Assembly: GCF_014200045.1 (NCBI RefSeq)
Contig: NZ_JACHOV010000011.1
Location: 86,873 to 150,872 of the forward strand
DNA from: Rhizorhapis suberifaciens
GTDB taxonomy: Bacteria; Pseudomonadota; Alphaproteobacteria; Sphingomonadales; Sphingomonadaceae
Reading direction: 5' to 3'
Length of the DNA stretch: 64,000 nucleotides
Position 1 is the first letter of the stretch. Each line of letters begins with the position of its first letter. Below are positions 45,014 to 51,752 of this stretch, piece after piece. A program made the position numbers and the translations under genes. The notes below the pieces were generated by a model. The model had not been told where the DNA came from. It worked only from the letters and a program-made list of their open reading frames with translations, and made no database searches.

Positions 45014-47251
45014 TCAGAACTTCACGCCGACGCGCGCGCCATAAGTGCGCGGATCGGAAATCTGAGTCGTTCCCACGGGGCTGGTCAGGGGAGCCGACGC
45101 GGCGCTCGAAACCACAATGCTGTCTTCGAGATTCTTGACGAACGCTTGGACATACCACCCATCATTGGGCGCATTATAGGCGAGGAGCATATCAGTTTTG
45201 GTATAGCCAGGTACGCGGAACTGATTCAACGTGCCGAGTGCCGCCAGTCTGTAGTCGTCCGAAACGCGCGTACGCACGCCTGCCTGAATATTGCCCCCGT
45301 TGCCGAGTTCGATGGTATGCGTATAGCCGGCAGTGAGGGTCAGGCTGGGTGAGCGATCCAGCTTCTTGTCCGACCAGTCCACGCCCGGAGCAGGGAAGAA
45401 TTCCGAATAGCGGGCATTGAGCCAAGCGAGCGAGAAGTCAAACCTACTCGACGCCGCCGGAGCAATCACGCCTTCCAGTTCGACGCCATCAACCTTCGCC
45501 ACCGCCGCGTTGGTTGTTACGTTACACACAGAGCCGCAGATCGTCGATACCTGGCTAAGCTGGATATTCTTATAGTCATAGTGGAATGCCGAAGCGTTCA
45601 GCCGAACGGCGTTGTCCAAAAACCGAGTCTTGAGACCAACCTCGTAAGAAGTGAGCGTCTCCGGATCGTAATAGAGCGCCTCTGCGGGCAATCCGCAGCC
45701 CGGAGCTGTTCCGATTTGGCAGCCGTCGTTGAACCCGCCCGCCTTGTAGCCGGTCGCGACAACGCCATAGAGAAGCGTACGATCGTTGAGGTCGAAATCC
45801 GCGCCGATGCGCCATGTGACCTTAGAGAAACTCCGGTCGGCAAAGTTTGGAGTCCGCGTGTCATCGGGCTGATCGCACGCGACCGCGCCGCAATTCACGG
45901 TAAAGCCTGCTCGCGACTTCTTGTCATGGGAATAGCGAACACCTCCGGTCAGGCGGAAATTTTCCGTAACGCTATAGGTGGCCTGTCCGAACCCTGCCCA
46001 GGACTCTGCGATCGTCGGATCTTGCTCAAAGCCTAAAAAATAACCGGGGGTTCCCAGCGGCGCGAAGCCGATGACATTTACCTCGATGGCCGATTTTTCC
46101 TTAAAATAGTAGAGGCCCGCCTGCGCCTTCAGCGGCCCATCGCCGTTGGTTGACAGGCGAATCTCCTGACTGTTCTGCCAATAGTCATTATGGACTGCGA
46201 CGGGGAAAACGACACCAAAGCCCCCTATCACGAACGTATCATCCTCGCGCCGTTTGAGCTCGCGATAGGAACCTAAATAATTCACGGTCACCGGCCCGAT
46301 ATCATAGCTGAAGTCGGTGAGGATGCCCCAGGTCGAATTGTCGCGCTGAACCGGATTGCTGTACGGCACGTTGAGGGTGCGCAATTCTTCAGAGCTCCGG
46401 CTGTTGCCGACATAGATCGGTTCCACCCCAGGCGTGTTGAAATTCGCAAAGAAATTGCTCGTTAGGACCACATTAGTAGGCACGCCCTTGATCGATGAAT
46501 AATCGCCGCGGATCAGCAACTCGCCGTCGCCCAGGTCGAACAGGGCGGAGAGGCGGCCCGACAGATTCTTCTTGAACGGATCGAGCGCCGTCGTGAAGGC
46601 CGGCCCCCGGATCAGATAGCTGTCGCGCCGGTCGTAATTGGCTGCGGCTCGGATCGCGACGGCATCGCTTACAGGGATGTTGAGCACGCCCGTTATCTGC
46701 TGCGTGTCGAAATTGCCGTAGGTCGCGTCGAGCGAGCCGCTGAAGCTGCCCAGCTTCGGCTTGTTGGTAATGACGTTGACAAGACCGGCGGTCGTGTTGC
46801 GGCCAAAGAGCGTGCCTTGCGGCCCGCGCAGCACCTCGACGCGCTGGAGATCGAAGAAACTTACCTCCTGCGCCTGGGGGCGGGCAATATAGACGCCATC
46901 GATCATGAATGCGGCAGACGGATCACCTTTTTCGGTATTGTCGCCACTGGTTACGCCGCGGATCGTGATCTGCAAGCCGTTGTTGTTGCGATCGATCGAC
47001 AGGTTGGGAACCTGCTCGGCCAGCGCGGTGGGGTTGGTGACACCCGCCGACCTCAGCGCTTCGCCGCTGACTGCGGTCAGCGCTACCGGTGTCTTCGACG
47101 CCAATGTTTCATTGCGCGTAGCGGTGACGATGATCTCTCCATTGAGACGGTCATCCGCCTGAGCCTCTTGGGCAAAGGCTGCCGACGAAATCGAAAGACC
47201 GGCGACAAGCGCCGCCATGGATGCATGAAAATGAATGCTGGTCATTGGCAA
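45014..47251 (-). CDS. TonB-dependent outer-membrane receptor (glycoside uptake)
   Basis: A 745-residue receptor. The signal peptide ends at SSAAFAQE (about residue 28). A TonB-box-like EIIVTATRNE precedes the plug domain (about 45-160: VALTAVSGEALRSAGVTNPTALAEQVPNLSI, RVEVLRGPQGTLFGRNTTAGLVNVITNKP), followed by a 22-strand barrel with the characteristic C-terminal ...YGARVGVKF. It is the first gene of the minus-strand cluster with permease, GH3 and carboxylesterase genes. A LacI gene diverges across two tandem palindromes, so it is probably repressed until a glycoside appears. Confidence 0.93.
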   Translation of the reverse strand: MPMTSIHFHASMAALVAGLSISSAAFAQEAQADDRLNGEIIVTATRNETLASKTPVALTAVSGEALRSAGVTNPTALAEQVPNLSIDRNNNGLQITIRGVTSGDNTEKGDPSAAFMIDGVYIARPQAQEVSFFDLQRVEVLRGPQGTLFGRNTTAGLVNVITNKPKLGSFSGSLDATYGNFDTQQITGVLNIPVSDAVAIRAAANYDRRDSYLIRGPAFTTALDPFKKNLSGRLSALFDLGDGELLIRGDYSSIKGVPTNVVLTSNFFANFNTPGVEPIYVGNSRSSEELRTLNVPYSNPVQRDNSTWGILTDFSYDIGPVTVNYLGSYRELKRREDDTFVIGGFGVVFPVAVHNDYWQNSQEIRLSTNGDGPLKAQAGLYYFKEKSAIEVNVIGFAPLGTPGYFLGFEQDPTIAESWAGFGQATYSVTENFRLTGGVRYSHDKKSRAGFTVNCGAVACDQPDDTRTPNFADRSFSKVTWRIGADFDLNDRTLLYGVVATGYKAGGFNDGCQIGTAPGCGLPAEALYYDPETLTSYEVGLKTRFLDNAVRLNASAFHYDYKNIQLSQVSTICGSVCNVTTNAAVAKVDGVELEGVIAPAASSRFDFSLAWLNARYSEFFPAPGVDWSDKKLDRSPSLTLTAGYTHTIELGNGGNIQAGVRTRVSDDYRLAALGTLNQFRVPGYTKTDMLLAYNAPNDGWYVQAFVKNLEDSIVVSSAASAPLTSPVGTTQISDPRTYGARVGVKF

Positions 47252-47317
47252 TACCCCCTCCCATCAGCCTCCGGGGGCGTTGCTCGCCCCAGATAGAAAC
47301 GGGGCTCTAACATTCAA

Positions 47318-47331
47318 TGTCAACGTTGACA
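47318..47331. promoter_or_regulatory. LacI-type operator 1 (perfect palindrome)
   Basis: TGTCAACGTTGACA is a perfect 14-bp palindrome with the central CG typical of LacI-family sites. It lies between the TonB receptor start (47251) and the LacI start (47401). Confidence 0.75.
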
Positions 47332-47339
47332 AGGCTCAA

Positions 47340-47353
47340 TGTCATCGTTGACA
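47340..47353. promoter_or_regulatory. LacI-type operator 2
   Basis: TGTCATCGTTGACA differs from operator 1 by one base. The two centres are 22 bp apart, about two helical turns, so two regulator dimers could bind the same DNA face. Confidence 0.72.
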
Positions 47354-47400
47354 TTTTGGGTCGAGATGGCGAAACGTCCTGATTGGGAGCATCAAGGCCA

Positions 47401-48426
47401 ATGACCAAGGACACGAAGCCAACCTTGCATGATGTTGGAGCGCTTGCGGGTGTCGCGGCGCGAACGGTTTCGCGCGTCATCAATGGCGAACCAAGCGTGT
47501 CAGCCAAGACACAGGAGAAAGTGCGCAAGGCTATCGAGCAGCTGAAGTTTCGCCCGAACATGGCGGCCCGAGCCCTGCGGAGCGACCGGTCGTTTCTTAT
47601 CGCCATCCTGAACAACAACCCTTCGCCGCATTATGTCGCTGACGTGGTGCGTGGCGTGTCAAGAGTTTGCCGAGAAGAGGGCACCTTTCTGACTCTCGAA
47701 GAATTTGCGCCTGACGACCCCCATGTCGCCGAGAGCGTAGCCGATCTGGTCGACAACATTCGACTGGCAGGGGCGATTCTCATCCCCCCGCTGACTGATG
47801 ACAATGCGCTTCTGGACCTGCTTGAGGCGCGCGAGATACCTATGGTGCGCATATCGCCTGCCAACGATGAAGATAGGACCGATGCGGTTGTTGCGCGGGA
47901 CGCAGACGGGGTGCGTCAGCTGGTTAGCCATCTTTGCGGGCTGGGACACCGAAGATTCGCCGTCGTCAGTGGCCCTTCCAATCACTCTTCCTCGCGAGTC
48001 CGCATGGAGACATTTAGAACCAGCCTGTCAGCTCATGGCATCGACCCGGCCGAGGTACTGGTCGAGCAGGGCGACTATACCTATGACTCGGGTGCGGAGG
48101 CGGCGCGGCGAATTCTTTCCGGAGAGCCGGCTACCCGGCCAACGGTCATTTGCGCGGCGAATGATGAAATGGCGGCCGGCGTGATCAGCGTCCTTGGCGC
48201 TAATGGCATCAAGGTGCCGGCGGATATTGCGGTTTCCGGATTCGACGACAGTGAAATCGCCCGGCTAATCTGGCCACCGCTGACCACCGTCAAACAATCC
48301 ATTCTCGAGCAGGCAGCCGCCGCAACCCGGCTTCTTATCGATCAGGGTCGCCAGCCCGGCACGCCGAGACGTGTCGAACAGAATGTGGAGTTGATCATTC
48401 GCAAAAGCACTTGCTGGAACGCGTGA
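47401..48426 (+). CDS. LacI-family transcriptional regulator
   Basis: A 341-residue repressor. N-terminal HTH and hinge (TLHDVGALAGVAARTVSRVINGEPSVSAKTQEKVRKAIEQLKFRPNMAARALR, about 7-60), then a periplasmic-binding-protein-like core with CAANDEMAAGVISVLGANGIKVPADIAVSGFDDSEIARLIWPPLTTVKQ. ATG 47401 is preferred to the upstream TTG at 47383. It is divergent from the TonB receptor-permease-GH3-esterase cluster; two palindromes lie in the 149-bp gap, so it almost certainly controls that cluster and perhaps itself. The effector is probably a glucoside or its product. Confidence 0.92.
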   Translation: MTKDTKPTLHDVGALAGVAARTVSRVINGEPSVSAKTQEKVRKAIEQLKFRPNMAARALRSDRSFLIAILNNNPSPHYVADVVRGVSRVCREEGTFLTLEEFAPDDPHVAESVADLVDNIRLAGAILIPPLTDDNALLDLLEAREIPMVRISPANDEDRTDAVVARDADGVRQLVSHLCGLGHRRFAVVSGPSNHSSSRVRMETFRTSLSAHGIDPAEVLVEQGDYTYDSGAEAARRILSGEPATRPTVICAANDEMAAGVISVLGANGIKVPADIAVSGFDDSEIARLIWPPLTTVKQSILEQAAAATRLLIDQGRQPGTPRRVEQNVELIIRKSTCWNA

Positions 48427-48531
48427 CGTAACCCGGAACATGCGGAATCCCCTCTGAGACGGCGCGCAATTGCCTCTCTGAGCTAACCGTTTAAAATCAC
48501 GAGGCGTCGAGAGGAAACAGACCGAAGACGC

Positions 48532-48596
48532 CAGGATTTACATTGTTCGGCGGTTCGCCGAGGTGTGAATAGCACCAGAAAGGGCGGAGATCCGCC
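48532..48596. repeat. Direct repeat, copy 1, before the paralogous gene array
   Basis: About 65 bp starting CAGGATT, with the well-conserved core GTGTGAATAGCACCAGAAA and a terminal hairpin GGCGGAGATCCGCC (6-bp stem). A second copy is at 49907-49974, so the two bracket the three tandem paralogous genes. Weaker similarity extends about 50 bp further upstream in both copies. Confidence 0.75.
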
Positions 48597-48638
48597 ACAC
48601 ATTTCAAGCCGAACGCAGTGATCATTGTTCGGCCGAGC

Positions 48639-48690
48639 CAACTTGGTCAGAACAGCACGTACGCCATTTCCAGACCGAGGAAGTAATATG
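48639..48690 (+). repeat. Repeated leader before each of three paralogous genes (unit A copy)
   Basis: About 50 bp ending in the start codon of gene A, of the form CAACTTGGTC...TACGCCATTTCC...ATG. Related copies precede gene B (49073-49125) and gene C (49444-49496). Each contains the ribosome-binding region. The C copy is partly translated as the tail of gene B. Confidence 0.7.
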
Positions 48691-49032
48691 TTTAGTTCGA
48701 GCTACCGTTCCGATAAACCCTACATTCCCCAGGGTATCAGTGAGATATGGGACTTTCTGGGCGCGATGATGCTCTCAGCTCCGACGTTCAAGGACAAGAC
48801 CGGATACTTCCCGGATTGCAATATCGATACCGAATTCTTCGCGCTCAACGAGGGTCTGAAAACCATTCGCAAGAAAGTGGGTGAGGAGAATTATCAGGCG
48901 CTCGTCGCGCTGTCCGACAGGATGCGGGCGCATTTTGAAGCCGATCCCGAGGACAGGACCGAGGACGGCATCAAGGGGCGCGAATGCATCATCGAAATGG
49001 AGGATATTCTGAAAGCCAGCGCTCGCCGGTAG
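48688..49032 (+). CDS. Tandem paralogue A, protein of unknown function
   Basis: A 114-residue acidic, soluble-looking protein, the first of three tandem paralogues (A, B, C). It shares with the others YIP.(S/G)I..(I/V).D.LG..ML..P.F.D.TGYF near the N terminus, LNEGLK..RK.VGEENY..L.ALSD(R/K)MRAHFEADP in the middle and IKGR(E/D)CIIEMEDIL near the C terminus. The start is ATG 48688 with GAGGAAG upstream; an upstream in-frame start at 48625 lacks support. No signal peptide, membrane helix or known catalytic motif is visible. Small acidic paralogues in tandem are common among immunity proteins, but no toxin gene is adjacent, so that is only a guess. A differs most from the other two. Confidence 0.8.
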   Translation: MFSSSYRSDKPYIPQGISEIWDFLGAMMLSAPTFKDKTGYFPDCNIDTEFFALNEGLKTIRKKVGEENYQALVALSDRMRAHFEADPEDRTEDGIKGRECIIEMEDILKASARR

Positions 49033-49122
49033 TGACTGGAAACCGGACACCATCATAATCGTCAGGCCCAGACAACTCGGTCCTGGCAATACCTATGCCA
49101 TTCCTCGATCAGGACGTTGATC

Positions 49123-49491
49123 ATGCAAAAGCCCTACACGCCCTATATTCCTCGTAGCATCAGTGACATCATGGATCTGTTGGGATGGCTGATGCTCAAC
49201 TCCCCCAAGTTCGAAGATGATACGGGCTATTTTGAAGGGCAGAGTATCGATACGGAATTCCACGCTCTCAACGAGGGCTTAAAAGTCGTTCGCAAAAATG
49301 TGGGCGAAGAGAACTACCGGGCACTCATTGCGCTGTCCGACAGGATGCGGGCGCATTTCGAAGCCGACCCGAACAATGAAACCGACGATACCATCAAGGG
49401 GCGCGAATGCATCATCGAAATGGAGGATATTCTCAGACCCAGCCAGCTTGGGTCCGACAGCACCTACGCCATCTCCAAACCAGGACGTTGA
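49123..49491 (+). CDS. Tandem paralogue B, protein of unknown function with a read-through tail
   Basis: A 122-residue member of the same family, starting MQKPYTPYIPRSISDIMDLLGW. The core (residues 1-105) matches C at roughly three quarters of positions by eye. Its C-terminal 17 or so residues (PSQLGSDSTYAISKPGR) have no counterpart in A or C; they are encoded by DNA that in the other units is non-coding leader. The ancestral stop codon and the spacer appear to have been deleted between B and C. ATG 49123 is chosen; a TTG at 49117 is also in frame. Its stop is only 2 nt before the ATG of C. Confidence 0.8.
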   Translation: MQKPYTPYIPRSISDIMDLLGWLMLNSPKFEDDTGYFEGQSIDTEFHALNEGLKVVRKNVGEENYRALIALSDRMRAHFEADPNNETDDTIKGRECIIEMEDILRPSQLGSDSTYAISKPGR

Positions 49492-49493
49492 TT

Positions 49494-49835
49494 ATGCGGA
49501 AGCCCTATACGCCTTACATCCCCCAGAATATCGGCGATGTCATGGATCAACTGGGATGGATGATGCTCAATTCACCAAAATTTGAAGACAATACAGGCTA
49601 TTTTCCTGAGCGCAGCATCGACACGGCCTTCTTGGCGCTCAACGAAGGATTGAAAACCATCCGCAAGAAAGTAGGTGAGGAGAATTATCAGATGCTCGTC
49701 GCGCTGTCCGACAAGATGCGGGCGCATTTCGAAGCCGATCCCGAAGACGAGACCGAGGATGGTATCAAGGGCCGGGATTGCATCATCGAGATGGAGGATA
49801 TTCTGAAAGCCGGCACTCGGGGCAAGTCACGCTGA
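49494..49835 (+). CDS. Tandem paralogue C, protein of unknown function
   Basis: A 113-residue member of the family, starting MRKPYTPYIPQNIGDVMDQLGW and ending in a basic tail (KAGTRGKSR). Helices predicted by eye are NIGDVMDQLGWMML, LALNEGLKTIRKKVGEENYQMLVALSDKMRAHFEA and CIIEMEDILKA, so the fold is probably all-helical. ATG 49494 is in the leader repeat context shared with A and B; an upstream in-frame ATG at 49407 lies within gene B and is rejected. Following it by about 70 bp is the second copy of the flanking direct repeat, then a broken IS110-type transposase gene. Confidence 0.8.
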   Translation: MRKPYTPYIPQNIGDVMDQLGWMMLNSPKFEDNTGYFPERSIDTAFLALNEGLKTIRKKVGEENYQMLVALSDKMRAHFEADPEDETEDGIKGRDCIIEMEDILKAGTRGKSR

Positions 49836-49906
49836 TTTCCGAGCCTTTCGCCGTTTGGAAAATTCGGTAGCACGCAAAAGGCTTGGACGGAAACCGGCCG
49901 GAATGT

Positions 49907-49974
49907 CAGGATTCCTCGTTATTCGGTTTTTTCTCCGGGGTGTGAATAACACCAGAAAAGGCCGGAAACCCGCC
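49907..49974. repeat. Direct repeat, copy 2, after the paralogous gene array
   Basis: A diverged copy of the repeat at 48532-48596, again starting CAGGATT and holding GTGTGAATAACACCAGAAA. The terminal hairpin is weakened (GGCCGGAAACCCGCC). It abuts the IS110-type remnant. Confidence 0.75.
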
Positions 49975-50480
49975 TCAGCGGCAAAAATATTTCATTTAAT
50001 ATTGGATACTTGCTCTGAAATGGCGGAGCGGGAGACACGGGTCCGGGAGGGCAGGCTCTATCATGTGGTGGTCATCCAGGAAGCGGGGCTTGATGGCTTC
50101 TGGATCCATCGCGCGCTTGAGGCGGAAGGGTGGGTCGCAAGCCATGTCGTGGATGCCGCCTCGATCGCGGTGTCACGCTGGCGCCGGGCGAAGACCGACC
50201 GCATCGACGGAGAGACGCTGGTCCGCACGCTGATGGCATGGATGCGCGGTGAGCCTCGCGTCTGCTCGATAGTCCGTGTGCCTGCAGCCGAGGACGGGCA
50301 ATCCACGGCTGCGCTCGACGATGATCCAGCTGGCATGGTTATGGCTGCGCTATCAGCCGGACGCGGCTCTCACACGCTGGTTTCATGAACGGCCAAGCCA
50401 CAGCGGCGGGCGAGGTCGAAAGGTCGCGATCGTCGCGCGAGGGCGCAAGCTGCTCGTTGCCTTGTGGGTCGGGTCGGCAG
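49960..50480 (+). mobile_element. Remnant of an IS110/IS1111-type transposase gene with internal deletion
   Basis: Two parts of one transposase are joined out of frame. Around 50020-50290 the frame reads EAGLDGFWIHRALEAEGWVASHVVDAASIAVSR, RAKTDRIDGETLVRTLMAWMRGEPRVCSIVRVPAAED, typical of the IS110 N-terminal DEDD domain. From about 50310 another frame reads MIQLAWLWLRYQPDAALTRWFHER and RKVAIVARGRKLLVALW, typical of the C-terminal end. The middle, about 190 residues in intact relatives, is gone, and the N terminus is also incomplete. No functional transposase can be made. Confidence 0.8.
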
Positions 50481-51059
50481 GGGACGGCCGCGCCCTGGCC
50501 AACGTTTTCGGCGAAAAAGGCTCGTCGAGCCGTGCCGCGTCCAGTCGCAAGCCCAGCAAATGCGCGAGATAGGTTGCGCGCTGGGGATATATCCGTTCGC
50601 TCAACGCGATCCGGTGGTCGAGGACCTTGGACCGGTCGCTCGCGGTCATCGTCATCGGTTGCCTGGACAGGTGGCGCAATGGCCGCGAGCAATTATGCCC
50701 CCTATACGCCTAGCGAGGTTCTGAGGAGGCGCTGGTTGGAAATAACCCTCCCCAACTGATCCGCGACGATCTGGTTGGTCCTTAGCCGCTCATGTCACGA
50801 CGGCGATGTGCTCCGCCATGGCCAACTCACTTTTTCATATCGCTGCATCCAATGTCCCCGAACGAGCCGACGGGCTCCCGACGTGAGGTTCAATTCTCGA
50901 GCGCGGAGAGGCCCGTGCATCCCTGCACTCTTACGACCGATATCGAAAAACGCTGATACCCAAACTGGGCCGATCACAATTGCCGGTTCGAAGAACAACT
51001 CGATAAGCGACTCCACAGGCGCCGTGAAGTCGCCGATCACGTCAGCCAACCGCACCAAA
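50481..51059. other. Region without a recognised gene
   Basis: About 580 bases between the IS110 remnant and the GST gene. Several frames are open for 60-100 codons on both strands (for example minus 50795-51076, beginning MRAKLDLVRLADVIGDFTAPVESL), but none shows a recognisable family. One short stretch near 50697-50712 matches CCCTATACGCCT of the paralogous genes, probably by chance. Likely decayed DNA left by insertion events. Confidence 0.45.
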
Positions 51060-51743
51060 TCAAGTTTGGCGCGCAATGTCTTCGGCGCGGGGCGTTTGTC
51101 CGCTTCGCTCCTTCACGGCGGGCAGATCGCCCACCTTGTCGCGCCAGGCGTGCAGTGCCTCAAGCTTTGTGTCGATGGGCAGACCGACCAGCTCCGCGAA
51201 CATCAGCCCTGCGAACAAGGTGATATCCGGCATGGTGAAGGTCGTCCCGGCAAGAAACGGCTGGCGCGCCAGCAGCGCATCGAAATAGGGCAGGTTGGCG
51301 ACGGCGAAGGCGCCGCGCCGCTCCCCCCATTCCTTGGCGCCGGCCCAGTCGGGCGACCGCCATGGTCGCAGCGCCGGGCCGAGGCCGGGGGTGCCATAGT
51401 GGAAATAGTCATCCACCGCATCGATCACCATTGCCTCGGCACGACGCTGCATCATATGAATGAGACCCTTTTCCCGCGGCGTTCGACCCGTGAGGGTCGG
51501 ATTGCCATCCAGGGTATCGAGATACTCGGTGATGGCGGTACATTCCGAGATGATGGTGCCGTCGTCCAGTTCCAGCAGCGGGATCTTCCCGATTGGGTTC
51601 TTGGCCAGAAAGCTCGGTTGCTTCTGCTCGGCGGATATGAGGTCGACGCTGACGAACTCGACTTTGTCCGTAAGCCCCTTTTCGGCCAGCACGATGCGAA
51701 CCCGGGCGGGGTGGGGGGCGCCTTCACGATCATGTATCTTCAT
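51060..51743 (-). CDS. Glutathione S-transferase family protein
   Basis: A 227-residue GST. The N-terminal thioredoxin-like domain contains KNPIGKIPLLELDDGTIISECTAITEYLD (about 48-77), with the cis-Pro and Glu-Ser-like glutathione contact (SE). The C-terminal all-helical domain follows, with the N-capping motif FTMPDITLFAGL near residue 170. AGGAG lies 6 nt before ATG 51743 (51746 is also possible). It starts 9 nt after the stop of the TonB receptor gene, so the two form an operon. This suggests conjugation or cleavage of a compound taken up by that receptor; beta-etherase-like GSTs of sphingomonads are one possibility that cannot be confirmed here. Confidence 0.9.
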   Translation of the reverse strand: MKIHDREGAPHPARVRIVLAEKGLTDKVEFVSVDLISAEQKQPSFLAKNPIGKIPLLELDDGTIISECTAITEYLDTLDGNPTLTGRTPREKGLIHMMQRRAEAMVIDAVDDYFHYGTPGLGPALRPWRSPDWAGAKEWGERRGAFAVANLPYFDALLARQPFLAGTTFTMPDITLFAGLMFAELVGLPIDTKLEALHAWRDKVGDLPAVKERSGQTPRAEDIARQT

Positions 51744-51752
51744 CATACGCTC

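Noticed and set aside
50383..50679. Minus-strand frame that might be an inverted middle piece of the IS110 transposase
   Set aside because: The only resemblance is a loose SER..R..L..LLGLR pattern; not enough to claim an inversion.
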